A DNA stretch of 64,000 nucleotides from Rhodophyticola sp. CCM32 (GCF_004751985.1 NZ_CP038492.1:3797001-3861000), one strand, 5' to 3'; counted from the stretch's first letter, positions 28,437 through 37,330 are shown. Made by a program: numbers and translations. Notes: generated by a model from the letters alone, not told the origin.

Positions 28437-29116
28437 TCACAGTCTTTCGAACCGGCTGATCTCACCTGCATTGTTGAAAAACGGCACACCCTTATGGGCG
28501 GTGCCGTTCAGACGCGCGGCAAGTTCGGCAAGCACCACCTCGGTGATGAACGGCATGTCAAAGGCGCGGGCCTTGTCCAGCGGCACCCATTGCAGATGGC
28601 TCAACTCATCTTCGGCGCGGGTGAAGTCATCGGGGTCGCTGGCCAGAGACCGGGCATCTGCCAGCAAGAACCGGGCGTCAAACCGGCGGGAACGTCCCGG
28701 CGGGGTGATCGCACGAAAGATAAAATCAAGCGCGGCACCGTCAGGCAGAAACCCGGTGGCGAGATATCCGCGCCAGCCTCTGGGCGCCTCCATTGCGGCC
28801 GCGCGGGCATCGGTGCGGCCCAGAAGCAGGCCGGTTTCCTCCCAAAGCTCACGGGTCGCCGCCGCGATCACGGCACTGGCCGGGGTGTCGGATTTGGCCG
28901 CAAGGCAGGCGGCGACAGCGGGGGTGACGGGCGGGCCAGCGGAATACCGGCATCGACCGCATCCACCGCCCCGCCGGGGAAGACGAATTTCGACGGCATA
29001 AAGGCCGCCTCCTTGCCGCGCTGGCCCATCAGAACGCAGGGCTGCGTTGCCGCGTCACGCAGAACGATCACGGTTGCCGCGTCGCGGATGGCGGTCTTGT
29101 CGGGTTGGTCTGTCAC
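28437..29116 (-). pseudogene. NUDIX hydrolase gene with a frameshift
   Basis: The N-terminal frame (GTG at 29,116) reads VIVLRD..VLMGQRG and FMPSKFVFPGGAVD, then ends in a proline-rich nonsense tail. The other frame carries on with AVAACLAAKSDTP..ATRELWEETGLLLGRTD, which completes the NUDIX box (G-x5-E-x7-REUxEExGU). Joining them needs a one-base change near 28,918-28,933, consistent with loss of one G in a GC-rich run. NUDIX enzymes hydrolyse nucleoside-diphosphate derivatives. Either the gene is broken or there is a sequencing error. It follows the DUF983 gene by 30 bp. Confidence 0.8.
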
Positions 29117-29146
29117 GGCAGCACCGCCCGGGGGTCGCCCGGGGTT

Positions 29147-29542
29147 TCAGAACCCGTGCATGCGTTTGGCCCATTGTATCCCCACGATCATCCCCTTGAA
29201 TCTGGGCAAGAGGTAAAGGGCCATCGCAACCCCGCCAACAGAAAACATCGCCGACAGCAGATAAGGCCCGGGCTGCCATGTGGTATAGACCCATAACATC
29301 AGCGTGCCCAACAGCTTGGCGGTGACCAGAATGGTCAGATAGGCAGGACCGTCATCGGCGCGGGCCGGGCTGAGGTCTTCGCCGCAGCTTTCACAGCTCT
29401 GGCGCAGTTTCAGATAGCTCTGGAACAGATGGCCCTTGCCGCAATTCGGGCAGCGCTGGAAAAGACCGCGCCGGATGGCAGGCCAGACCGGGCGCTCGGG
29501 CGCGCCGATCTCGAATGTCGGAGTGTCGGGGGTATGGGTCAT
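29147..29542 (-). CDS. DUF983-family membrane protein
   Basis: A 131-residue protein with a zinc-ribbon-like cysteine set (CPNCGKGHLFQSY and CESCGEDL) followed by two membrane helices, the DUF983 layout common in alphaproteobacteria. The conserved ARADDGPAYLTILV stretch precedes the first helix. Start 29,542 (MTHTPDTP) is taken over a longer start at 29,578. Function is unknown. It probably shares a transcript with the NUDIX gene. Confidence 0.85.
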   Translation of the reverse strand: MTHTPDTPTFEIGAPERPVWPAIRRGLFQRCPNCGKGHLFQSYLKLRQSCESCGEDLSPARADDGPAYLTILVTAKLLGTLMLWVYTTWQPGPYLLSAMFSVGGVAMALYLLPRFKGMIVGIQWAKRMHGF

Positions 29543-29707
29543 CTGGGCTCTGCCATCGCGGGGTTTCTGATTTCGCATGTAGCACTTGTGCGGACCCGCG
29601 GACAGAGGGGCAGTTCGTCGCGACAGCAGCCCGGCAATTTTTTTCGACGGAATTCCGAAACTGCCCCGTGGAAAGGATCAGACAGGCAATGAAAAAGGAG
29701 AATTCGC

Positions 29708-30205
29708 ATGTCCCTTCGCAAGACAGTTATTCTGGGTGGTCTGGTTTCCGTGGCACTCTGCGCTGCCATTCCGGCACTCGCTCAGGGCGGCGGCGGCCCG
29801 CGCGGGCCACAGGTGACGTTTGAGGAATTGGATCAGAACGGTGACGGGGCGGTCAGCCTTGAAGAGATGACCAGCCATCGCGACACCCGGTTCTCGCGCA
29901 GTGATGCCGATGGCGACGGGCTTTTGACCCGCGATGAGATGATCGCCTCCGGGCAGGAGCAGATCGCCGCGCGGGCCGATCAGATGCTGGAGCGTCTGGA
30001 CAGTGACGGCGATGGCGCGATCAGCATAGCCGAGATGGAGGCCGCAGCAGAAGCCCGGCAGGACCGTCGTCAGGCCCGGATGTTCGAACGGCTGGATGCG
30101 GATGGCAATGGCACGATCAGCGCCGAGGAGTTCGAGGCAGCAGCAGAGCAGATGCGGGAGCGGCGCGGCGGTCACCGCTCCGGTTTCGGCCGCGACAACG
30201 GCTGA
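29708..30205 (+). CDS. Secreted EF-hand calcium-binding protein
   Basis: A 165-residue protein with a signal peptide (about residues 1-26, ending ALAQ) and four EF-hand loops beginning near residues 42, 66, 98 and 130 (DQNGDGAVSLEE, DADGDGLLTRDE, DSDGDGAISIAE, DADGNGTISAEE). All loops keep the Asp/Asn and final Glu ligands, so they should bind calcium. The AAGGAG ribosome site is clear. A calcium buffering or sensing role in the periplasm is likely but unproven. Confidence 0.93.
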   Translation: MSLRKTVILGGLVSVALCAAIPALAQGGGGPRGPQVTFEELDQNGDGAVSLEEMTSHRDTRFSRSDADGDGLLTRDEMIASGQEQIAARADQMLERLDSDGDGAISIAEMEAAAEARQDRRQARMFERLDADGNGTISAEEFEAAAEQMRERRGGHRSGFGRDNG

Positions 30206-30266
30206 GATGGATGGGGCGCGGCAGGGGCGCAAGACCTTTGCCGTGTCCCGACAGCCGCGCTACAGC

Positions 30267-30373
30267 GAAATCGTTTTATGCTGCATCACCGCGCATCAAA
30301 ATTCGCGTTCGAGATCAGCAACTTGCTGACCCGGAGGCAGAGAATTTTGATACAGATTAAACGATTTCTGCTT
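30267..30373 (-). repeat. 107-bp palindromic repeat, copy 2
   Basis: Inverted copy of 13,082-13,188 with 99 of 107 bases matching by eye. It lies between the EF-hand gene and the ECF sigma gene and ends 11 bp before the sigma ATG at 30,385, so it must form most of that gene's leader. Confidence 0.8.
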
Positions 30374-30384
30374 TAAGCAGGGGC

Positions 30385-30975
30385 ATGGTGCAGGTGGATG
30401 CCGAGCTGGATCAATTGGAGGATGGGGCCTTGATGGTGCTCTATGCCAATGGAGATCAGGGAGCCGCGCGGGTGTTGACCGGGCGGTTGCTGCCCCGTGT
30501 CCTGAGCCATGCGACCCGTGTGTTGGGGGACAGGGCCGAGGCCGAGGATGTGGCACAGGAGGCGATGTTGCGGCTTTGGCGCGCGGCGGCGGATTGGCGC
30601 AGCGATGGCGCGGCGCGGCCGGGCACCTGGCTTTACCGGGTGACCGCCAATCTGATTGTCGACCGGTTGCGCCGGTCCGGGCGCGCGGTGGGTCTTGATA
30701 CGGTGGCAGAGCCTGCGGATGATGCGGAAAGCGCCGAGGCGGGGTTGATGCGGCAGGGGCGGATGGCCGCCCTGGATGCCGCCCTGGCACGCCTGCCGGA
30801 ACGGCAGCGACAGGCGGTTGTTCTGCGCCATATCGAAGGTGTGTCGAACCCGGAAATCGCGGCGGTATTGGACATCAGTGTTGAAGCGGTGGAAAGTCTG
30901 ACGGCACGTGGCAAACGTGCCCTGGCGGTGGCGCTTGCAGGGCAGAAGGAGGCATTGGGCTATGGGGACGGATAA
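30385..30975 (+). CDS. ECF-type RNA polymerase sigma factor
   Basis: A 196-residue group 4 sigma factor. Region 2 is AEDVAQEAMLRLWRAAADW with PGTWLYRVTANLIVDRLRR, and region 4 is LPERQRQAVVLRHIEGVSNPEIAAVLDISVEAVESLTARGKRAL. The linker is short, as in classic ECF proteins. The next gene (membrane protein) overlaps it by 14 bases and may encode its regulator. The 107-bp repeat immediately upstream must carry or displace its native promoter. Confidence 0.93.
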   Translation: MVQVDAELDQLEDGALMVLYANGDQGAARVLTGRLLPRVLSHATRVLGDRAEAEDVAQEAMLRLWRAAADWRSDGAARPGTWLYRVTANLIVDRLRRSGRAVGLDTVAEPADDAESAEAGLMRQGRMAALDAALARLPERQRQAVVLRHIEGVSNPEIAAVLDISVEAVESLTARGKRALAVALAGQKEALGYGDG

Positions 30976-31321
30976 AGATGATCTTGCGGCGCTTTTTGCC
31001 GAAGCCCGCCGGGATGCCACACCGGGCCCGGATCTCAGCGCGCGGGTGCTGGCAGATGCATTGGCGGTTCAGGCCGGACCCCCCGCAGAGGCAGGGCGCG
31101 GGGCGGGTTGGGTCATGCGCAGTCTGGGGGCGATCGGCGGCTGGCCCGGCCTGTCGGGTCTGGCCGTGGCCGGGGTCGCCGGGCTGATGATCGGGGTTTA
31201 TGCCACTGACAGTGTGGATCTGCTGCTGAACGGGCAGTTGACCAGTCTGACGGGGGGCGACAGCACCGGGTTGATGCCGGGCATTGACAGTCTGCTGCTG
31301 TCATTCGGGGAAGAAGGGTAA
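30962..31321 (+). CDS. Single-pass membrane protein, possible sigma regulator
   Basis: A 119-residue protein whose ATG lies 14 bases inside the end of the sigma gene. It has a soluble acidic N terminus (GTDKDDLAALFAEARRD), one membrane helix (about residues 62-82) and a short outer tail. Position and topology are those of an anti-sigma factor, but no zinc HxxxCxxC motif is present. The assignment is by context only. Confidence 0.7.
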   Translation: MGTDKDDLAALFAEARRDATPGPDLSARVLADALAVQAGPPAEAGRGAGWVMRSLGAIGGWPGLSGLAVAGVAGLMIGVYATDSVDLLLNGQLTSLTGGDSTGLMPGIDSLLLSFGEEG

Positions 31322-31325
31322 GAAG

Positions 31326-31847
31326 ATGGTTGAAACGACACCGCCAACCCCGCCGGGTCCACCTGCGCCTCCGCGCCGGTCAGCAGGTCGCGGCGTGAAA
31401 ATCGCACTTGCGCTGTCTTTGGCTGCCAACCTGTTGATCATTGGCGTTATTTCCGGTGCGGCCCTGGGTCGGATCGGCAGTGGCCCGGTGGATGCTGACG
31501 GGCCTATGGGGTTGCGCGCCATCGGGCTGGGCCCGCTGGCCTTTGTGCTGGATCGCGAGGATCGGGCCGCATTGCGGGCGCGGCTGACGGCGGATCGAAG
31601 CAGATTGCAGCCTGATCTGCGCGGATTGGGCCGGTCGATGCAGCAGGTCAGCACGGCCCTGCGGGCCGATCCCTTTGATCGTGCGGCCATGTCAGACCTG
31701 CTGCGCCAGCAGCGTGGACATGTGCAGGGGTTACAGACCGAGGGACATCGGGTGTTGCTGGATCAGTTGCAGGACATGACCCCGGAGGCACGTGCCGCGC
31801 TGGCAGACCGGTTGCAACGTCGTATGCGGCAGAACAGATCTCCCTGA
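31326..31847 (+). CDS. Periplasmic heavy-metal-sensor-like protein (Metal_resist family)
   Basis: A 173-residue membrane-anchored protein: proline-rich start, one helix (about residues 22-46), then an all-helical periplasmic part with DREDRAALRARLTADRSRLQPDLRGL. This resembles the CpxP/Spy-related Metal_resist family that senses or chaperones envelope damage. It starts 4 bp after the preceding gene, completing a sigma / membrane protein / periplasmic protein operon. Ligand unknown. Confidence 0.75.
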   Translation: MVETTPPTPPGPPAPPRRSAGRGVKIALALSLAANLLIIGVISGAALGRIGSGPVDADGPMGLRAIGLGPLAFVLDREDRAALRARLTADRSRLQPDLRGLGRSMQQVSTALRADPFDRAAMSDLLRQQRGHVQGLQTEGHRVLLDQLQDMTPEARAALADRLQRRMRQNRSP

Positions 31848-31977
31848 TCTGGACGATCTGTTGCGGTTCAGACAGCGCAGCCCCGTTCGTACAGTTAGAT
31901 AGGGCAACAGAATAAGCGGCCGCAGACTATCTGCGACCGCCGCGTCATCAAAATTTGTCACATGCTAAAATGGCGGA

Positions 31978-32094
31978 TCAGTCTTCGGACGACCCATATG
32001 AGCCGGCTGAATAGCTGTCATATGCGGTGTGATCGTCCGGTTGGCAGGCCGCGAGCGACAGGATGCCAGAAATCAGAAAAACAAGACGTGTCAT
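31978..32094 (-). CDS. Very small lipoprotein
   Basis: A 38-residue ORF with a lipoprotein signal (MTRLVFLISGILSLAAC, lipobox LAAC) and a short polar tail rich in Ser, Tyr and Asp. A GGAG ribosome site precedes the ATG at 32,094. It lies 16 bp after the secreted-repeat gene on the same strand and is probably co-transcribed. No known function. Confidence 0.6.
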   Translation of the reverse strand: MTRLVFLISGILSLAACQPDDHTAYDSYSAGSYGSSED

Positions 32095-32110
32095 CTGTGC
32101 ATCTCCGGTC

Positions 32111-32488
32111 TTAGTTCTGCGCGGCGAACCAGACGCCGCCAACGCCGTGGCCGGTGACATCACCACGCTCTGCATCGCCCTGCCAGAAATAGAGCGGCTG
32201 CCCGTTCAAGGCCCATTGGCGGGTTCCGTCATTCCGGTCAATGATGCCAAATGCACCTTCCGCCTCTGCGGTATCCGAGGCCAGGAAGGGCGGCCATGCG
32301 CTTGCGCAGGACTCGTAGCAATTGGATTGGTTCGGTGTGTCCTGGGTGAATGTGTAAACCGTCATCCCGTTATCGGCTGCGGCAAGCACGTCACCGATAT
32401 CGGTGTTGAACGAGGTGACTGGGTCAGCAAGGGCGGGGGCAGCGATGCTGGCCATGGCGATGCATGCGGCGATCAGTTTGCGGTTCAT
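32111..32488 (-). CDS. Secreted protein with Lipoprotein_15-type repeats
   Basis: A 125-residue exported protein (signal peptide to about ALA, residue 21) with two copies of the repeat typical of PF03640: GMTVYTFTQDTPNQSNCYESC with WPPF, and ALNGQPLYFWQGD with GDVTGHGVGGVWF. The family is of unknown function and often sits beside ECF sigma/anti-sigma genes. It is divergent from such a pair here, which suggests it is a target of that sigma factor. Confidence 0.88.
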   Translation of the reverse strand: MNRKLIAACIAMASIAAPALADPVTSFNTDIGDVLAAADNGMTVYTFTQDTPNQSNCYESCASAWPPFLASDTAEAEGAFGIIDRNDGTRQWALNGQPLYFWQGDAERGDVTGHGVGGVWFAAQN

Positions 32489-32548
32489 AATTTAGGTCTC
32501 CTTTTGTGTAATCTGCATTCAGTGGAGCATTTGAGCCTCACTGATCAG

Positions 32549-32621
32549 ACCTACGCGCCGGGATTGCCGTTTATTCACGGCAATCGGAAAAAAGTGGAAT
32601 TTTTTTGTGCCGCCGCGCGTA
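32549..32621. promoter_or_regulatory. Candidate divergent ECF-type promoters
   Basis: Plus strand: GGAAT at 32,596-32,600, 17 bases, then CGTA at 32,618-32,621, upstream of the sigma gene. Minus strand: TGAAT, 17 bases, then CGTAG, upstream of the secreted-repeat gene (about 32,550-32,575). Both match the general ECF pattern (GGAA-like -35, CGT-like -10). A 9-bp inverted repeat GATTGCCGT/ACGGCAATC (32,562-32,585) overlaps the minus-strand promoter. Confidence 0.5.
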
Positions 32622-32743
32622 AACCCTTTGAAAAGCAACCGGGTAAGGGGTTCGATGCGATGTCGGACATTGCGATGACGGGTCTGTCTGCGGTTCGGTG
32701 CTGCGTGCAATCACGTTGCATCGCGGTGGAACTCAAGGCACTA

Positions 32744-33295
32744 ATGACGCGTACAATCCCGGGGGTGCGGGTTAACGTGAGCGAGGCGGGTGTGTCGACA
32801 GATCTGAAGCGCGATCTCATAGCTCTTCTGCCAAGGCTCAGGCGATTTGCGCGGAGCCTGACCCGCTCTGCCATTGAGGCTGACGATCTGGTGCAGGAAG
32901 CCTGTCTGCGCGCCCTGAGCCGGGCGGATCAATGGGATCGCACGCAGCCTCTGGATCGCTGGATGTTTCGGATCACCCGGAATCTGTGGATCAGTGAAAT
33001 GCGGAAACGCGGTGTGCGGCTTGGTCAGGGCCATGTTCCGGCAGAAGACGCGACAGAGCTTGTGTCGCCCGAAACCGGCGATGCGGCCCTTGCGGTCAGC
33101 GAGGTGCATGGCCATATCGCCTCCCTTCCCGGCGATTTATCCTCGGTGCTTCTGACGGTATCAGTTGAAGGTTACAGCTATGCGGAGGCAGCCGAATTGT
33201 TCGAGATACCGATCGGCACGGTCATGAGCCGGGTTCACAGGGCCCGAAAAGCATTGGCCATGCGGATCGACGGGGCGAAGGAGGCGCAGACATGA
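32744..33295 (+). CDS. ECF-type RNA polymerase sigma factor
   Basis: A 183-residue ECF sigma factor. Region 2 is IEADDLVQEACLRALSRADQW with PLDRWMFRITRNLWISEMRKR, and region 4 is LPGDLSSVLLTVSVEGYSYAEAAELFEIPIGTVMSRVHRARKAL. The start at 32,744 follows AAGG at a suitable distance; a GTG at 32,777 is an alternative. It overlaps the anti-sigma gene by 4 bases and is divergent from the secreted-repeat gene. Confidence 0.9.
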   Translation: MTRTIPGVRVNVSEAGVSTDLKRDLIALLPRLRRFARSLTRSAIEADDLVQEACLRALSRADQWDRTQPLDRWMFRITRNLWISEMRKRGVRLGQGHVPAEDATELVSPETGDAALAVSEVHGHIASLPGDLSSVLLTVSVEGYSYAEAAELFEIPIGTVMSRVHRARKALAMRIDGAKEAQT

Positions 33296-34068
33296 AAATT
33301 GATGATGAAATGCTGAGCGCGTTCCTGGATGGAGAACTGACCGCCGACAAGACCCGCGCAATTGAAACCGCACTGACCGATGATCCGGGGCTGCAGGCGC
33401 AGTTTGAGACCCTGATGGCAGCGAATAACCTTGCGAAGCAGGCATTCGCGGCCATGGCGGATGAGCCGGTGCCGCTTGCCCTTGCCGCGGCTATTCAGGA
33501 CGCCCCCGTCCCCATCCCGGCAAACGCACCGAACGCGCCGTCATCGCGCGCGGGCTGGCTGCTGGCATCGGCGCTTGTGATTGCCCTGGGGGTCGGAGCG
33601 TCATCGGGATATTTCTTCGGCCGCACCACGATTGAGGAGGTCGCCTCTGCCCGAAGCTGGCTGACGGATATTGCCGATTATCATGCTGTCTATGAAACCC
33701 AGGTCAGACATCTGGTTGAAGTGCCTGCGTCCGAGGCGGACCATATCGAGACATGGTTGACGGGAACAGTGGGCACCCAGGTCCGCATTCCTGACCTGAC
33801 AGAACACGGTTTGACCTTTGAAGGCGCGCGCCTTCTTGTGGCGGTTGGCAAACCCGTCGCGCAACTCATATACACGGATGCAGATCAGCGCGTGGTGGCG
33901 CTTTGCCAAATTCGCGCGGACGGGGCCAGCCCGGATTTCGATGAGCGCAGGATCAATAGCTTTGACATGGTCACCTGGGGTCGGGAGGACGCGAATTTCG
34001 TCGTTATCACCGATCACGGCACCGAAAACATCCGCGCCATCGCCCAGGCCGCCGCCGAACAGGTTTGA
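33292..34068 (+). CDS. Anti-sigma factor family membrane protein
   Basis: A 258-residue protein opening with KIDDEMLSAFLDGELTADKTRAIETAL, the N-terminal helix pattern of many transmembrane anti-sigma factors. One membrane helix lies near residues 84-106 (LLASALVIALGVGASSGYFF). The periplasmic C-terminal domain is uncharacterised. It has no zinc-binding HxxxCxxC motif. The 4-base overlap (ATGA) with the sigma gene supports a coupled regulator pair. Confidence 0.88.
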   Translation: MKIDDEMLSAFLDGELTADKTRAIETALTDDPGLQAQFETLMAANNLAKQAFAAMADEPVPLALAAAIQDAPVPIPANAPNAPSSRAGWLLASALVIALGVGASSGYFFGRTTIEEVASARSWLTDIADYHAVYETQVRHLVEVPASEADHIETWLTGTVGTQVRIPDLTEHGLTFEGARLLVAVGKPVAQLIYTDADQRVVALCQIRADGASPDFDERRINSFDMVTWGREDANFVVITDHGTENIRAIAQAAAEQV

Positions 34069-34182
34069 AGCGTCGATGCGGAACGGAAATTCCCGACTGC
34101 AAGCCGTGCCTTCGCGGAAAAGAGGGCCTTGGAAGCTGCCCGGCGAAAATGCGGGCCTGCATGTGTAAACCGATATAGATGA

Positions 34183-34362
34183 ATGGCGGAGAAGTCGGGA
34201 GTCAGTTCGAACACCTCGGTAGATAAATTTGACGCTGATAAAACAGAAGAAAACACTCTGGAAGGCAACTGCGACCTCGATGAGGTCTTCGCGGAGCTTG
34301 AACGCTGGAACGATGTTCTAAAGCCTCATCGCAACGCGCTTCTGCGAGGGCCACGGCCATGA
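34183..34362 (+). CDS. Small hypothetical protein upstream of the mob/coupling gene
   Basis: A 59-residue acidic ORF (MAEKSGVSSNTSVDKFDADK...) whose stop overlaps the next start by 4 bases (ATGA). Overlap and codon use suggest it is real and translated with the MobC-like/coupling-protein gene. It has a helical C terminus (DLDEVFAELERWNDVLKPHR) and no recognised domain. It marks the left visible limit of the mobile element. Confidence 0.55.
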   Translation: MAEKSGVSSNTSVDKFDADKTEENTLEGNCDLDEVFAELERWNDVLKPHRNALLRGPRP

Positions 34363-36343
34363 GTGTATCAACGAGAACACGGACCCCGCCGTTTTCCATC
34401 CGGTTGAATGATGAGGAACGCGCGGCGCTGGAGCGTCAGGCCGGGTCGATGCCCCTGTCGTCCTATGTGAAGTCGGTGGTTTTTGCGGATGAGGCTCCAC
34501 GCCATCGTAAGCGTCGCGCCATGCCAGAGGCAGATCAGCGGCTGCTGGCGGAGATATTGGCGCGGTTGGGGGCGTCCCGCTCGGCCAGTAATCTGAACCA
34601 AATTGCTAAACATCTGAACCAGGGCACGCTGGTCATTGATGAAGACCTGGAAGCCGATCTCAAACAGGCCATTGTCGATGTGGCCTGGACGCGCGTGGCG
34701 ATCATGCTTGGTGCCACTGCGTTTGGCTTTGGCTTGGGGTGGTTTTTCTTCCCGGAGGCGGCACCTGTGCGGGCTGTCATAGCGGTGGTCGTGGGCGGTG
34801 TGGCTGTTTTGATCGCCGGGTTTAACCACGGCCTGCTCGGTTGGAGCACCGCCTTTGTGATGGCCGCAGTCGGGTTTTGCTGGGGGGTGGGCTTTTGGGC
34901 CGGTCAGGCCATTCGCGCACTTGGGGACGTGCCCACGACCTTCGGCTCGGCTCGATGGGCCGATGCAAACCATCTCCACCGGAATCGTCTTTTCGACAGA
35001 GGTGGCATCCTGCTGGGGCAGGCCCATAACGGACGTGAGCTGGCGCGGATTTTCTATAAAGGGGATCGCCATCTTTTGACCGTTGCCCCCACCTGCGCGT
35101 GGAAAGGCATCAGCCATATCATCCCCAACTTGCTTTGCTATGAGGGCTCGGTCCTGGTGATTGATCCCAAGGGGGAGAATGCCATCATCACCGCCAAGGC
35201 GCGGATGGATATGGGCCAGGAGGTTCATCTGGTCGATCCCTGGAACATCGCTGCGGATCGGCTGGAGATGACACCCGCCCGGTTCAATCCCCTGGATTGG
35301 ATCACGCTCACTGACCCCGATGCCACCGAGAACGCCATGCTGCTGGCCGATGCTCTGGTGCAGAAGGACGCCAAGGGGGAAGCTTTCTGGCCCGAAGAGG
35401 CCAAACGCTGATTCAGGGCCTGATCCTGCTGGTGGCTTTTGATGAGGCCTATGAGGGGCGGCGCAATCTGGGCACGGTGCGGGATTTGCTGTTGCTCAAC
35501 GGCGACGCGCTGATGGAGCTGTTCCAATATATGGCGAACTCGCCGCATCATCTGGTGGCTTCCACCGGGGCGCGGTCCTTGCAAAAGGAACCCAAGCTGA
35601 TGGCCAATGTCATGGCCTCGGCCCAGGCCGAGACCCATATGCTGGATTCTGCCCGGCTGCGTGAGAGCCTCTCGACCTCCGACTTCACCTTTGAGGATTT
35701 GAAGAAAGACCCAACCTCGATCTTCCTGATCCTGCCTGCGGATCGCCTGGATACCTTCAGCCGGTTCCTGCGGCTGCTGGTGCAGCAGGCGATCACGGTC
35801 AATGCGCGCAATGTGGCCGACAAGCCCAAGAAGCCCGTGCTGTTCATCCTTGATGAGATGCCCGCGCTCGGGCGGCTCTCGATGGTGGAACAAGCCTATG
35901 GGCTGATGGCGGGGTTTGGTATTCAGCTCTGGGGTATCACCCAGGATTTATGCCAGCTCCGTCGGGTTTATGGTGAAGATTACGAGAGCTTCATCGCCAA
36001 TTCGGGCGCGGTGGCATATTTCGGGTCACCTGACAAAACCTCGACGGAGTATTTTGCGGCGGCCTGTGGCACCACGACGGTGTGGAACTTCTCCTCGGCT
36101 GTCTCCAATGCGTTGACCACCAACCACGGCAAGGATGGGGCCTCTTCAGGCAACACAATGACCTATTCGGACAATCGGGCCGCGTCACAGCGCAATCTGG
36201 CCTATCCCGATGAACTGCGCCGTCTGCCTTTGGATCGTCAACTGCTGCTGATCGAGAACATGAACCCGATCATGGCCAGGAAAATCCGCTGGTTCCGGGA
36301 CCCGGAACTGGCTCCCAAGGGCACCAACACACACGCGGCATGA
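34359..36343 (+). pseudogene. MobC-like domain fused to type IV coupling protein (TraG/VirD4), frameshifted
   Basis: Residues 1-110 look like a mobilisation accessory protein (FSIRLNDEERAALERQAGS, NLNQIAKHLNQGTL). From about residue 115 the sequence becomes a coupling protein: four membrane helices, FGSARWADANHL, then the ATPase core. The P-loop reads APTCAWKG instead of a GK-type sequence such as RAGKG, losing the key glycine. The first frame stops at 35,411; shifting one base near 35,400-35,408 continues ALIQGLILLVAFDEAYEGR and reaches Walker B (VLFILDEMPALGR). Fusion, P-loop loss and frameshift together indicate a dead gene. In related elements a relaxase gene separates mobC from the coupling gene. 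Confidence 0.85.
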
Positions 36344-36360
36344 TCTTCAAATGCTATTCA

Positions 36361-36396
36361 ACCCCGGCGGGTTCTCTGCCGGGGTTTTTCTTTTTT
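36361..36396 (+). terminator. Rho-independent terminator after the coupling-protein gene
   Basis: A perfect 8-bp stem ACCCCGGC/GCCGGGGT with a 9-base loop, followed by TTTTCTTTTTT. A textbook intrinsic terminator 18 bp after the stop at 36,343. Confidence 0.85.
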
Positions 36397-36415
36397 GCAC
36401 CCATGAGGTTCACCC

Positions 36416-37282
36416 ATGTCGAAAGACAAAGATGACAGCAAAGACGCTTTCACCCGTGTGACCCACCCCGATGGCTCACCCATCCGTGACAAGGATAACG
36501 CAGCACCCCAGCACAAACCGCAGATGCAATACTCGCAGCCCGCGCCCAATCTCGCCCCCGGTGGGGCCATGGGTATCTGGACGGGGTTGGGACAGCGGCC
36601 AGCCAAACCCCAGCCACCGGAGCTCGACCCCGAGGTGAAACTTATCTTCACTGGCGCCATCGTCGCGGAGCCGATGCGGTACTACTCCGGAGAGATGCCA
36701 ACCATGCCGGGATATAGCTTCCGGGCACAGGTGAATAATCATCCGAGCCCCTCCGGGATTGATGGCGGACGCATTGAGCGCCTGACCCATGATGGCGATG
36801 AGGTCGCTAGGTTCGGTCAAGGCCGATGGCTGGAGACGGATGGCCAAGGCCATGAAGAGGCCCTGCATGAGTTGCGCGGTGCGTTAGAGCCCGAACGGGA
36901 CCTGCCGCAATTGGAACAGGATCAAAGCCAAGAGCTCGACCCAGAACAGACTCAAGAGGCGGGCATTGCAACCGATTACAGTGAGCCACAGAACCCTATG
37001 ATCGACGGGCGTGTCACTTCAATGCCTGGCTATAGCTTTGAGGCGCGGATGATGGATGAACCCTCAGATTACGGCATTAACGGCGGTTCCATTGATCGCC
37101 TTGATATCCACAAAGACGGCAAACTGGTCGCATCTTACGACAAGGGTTGGGATATCCCGCCCCAGGATGTCGCGGTTCGTGAAGCTCTACAACGCATTCG
37201 CAACGGGCTGGAGGATCGCCCGGAAAAGCCGTTTCAGGGCTTTGATCGCAGCAAAGACAAGGATCACGGCATGGAGCGTTAG
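36416..37282 (+). CDS. Element-borne protein with two copies of a DUF7678-like domain
   Basis: A 288-residue soluble acidic protein. Two related segments start at residues 97 and 203, both with MPGYSF, then GI(D/N)GG(R/S)I(E/D)RL, and ending in an ALxxxRxGLE helix. The first ~70 residues are proline- and charge-rich. Such domains are common beside conjugation genes in alphaproteobacterial elements but have no known function. It has its own terminator-separated transcript. Confidence 0.7.
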   Translation: MSKDKDDSKDAFTRVTHPDGSPIRDKDNAAPQHKPQMQYSQPAPNLAPGGAMGIWTGLGQRPAKPQPPELDPEVKLIFTGAIVAEPMRYYSGEMPTMPGYSFRAQVNNHPSPSGIDGGRIERLTHDGDEVARFGQGRWLETDGQGHEEALHELRGALEPERDLPQLEQDQSQELDPEQTQEAGIATDYSEPQNPMIDGRVTSMPGYSFEARMMDEPSDYGINGGSIDRLDIHKDGKLVASYDKGWDIPPQDVAVREALQRIRNGLEDRPEKPFQGFDRSKDKDHGMER

Positions 37283-37330
37283 GCATATGATCCTACGGCA
37301 GGATGGCGCAAAAAGTGCTATCCTGCACTC

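Noticed and set aside
32063..32743. Long upstream extension of the second ECF sigma gene
   Set aside because: It runs antisense through the secreted-repeat and small-lipoprotein genes and through the promoter region; sigma similarity begins only after 32,744.
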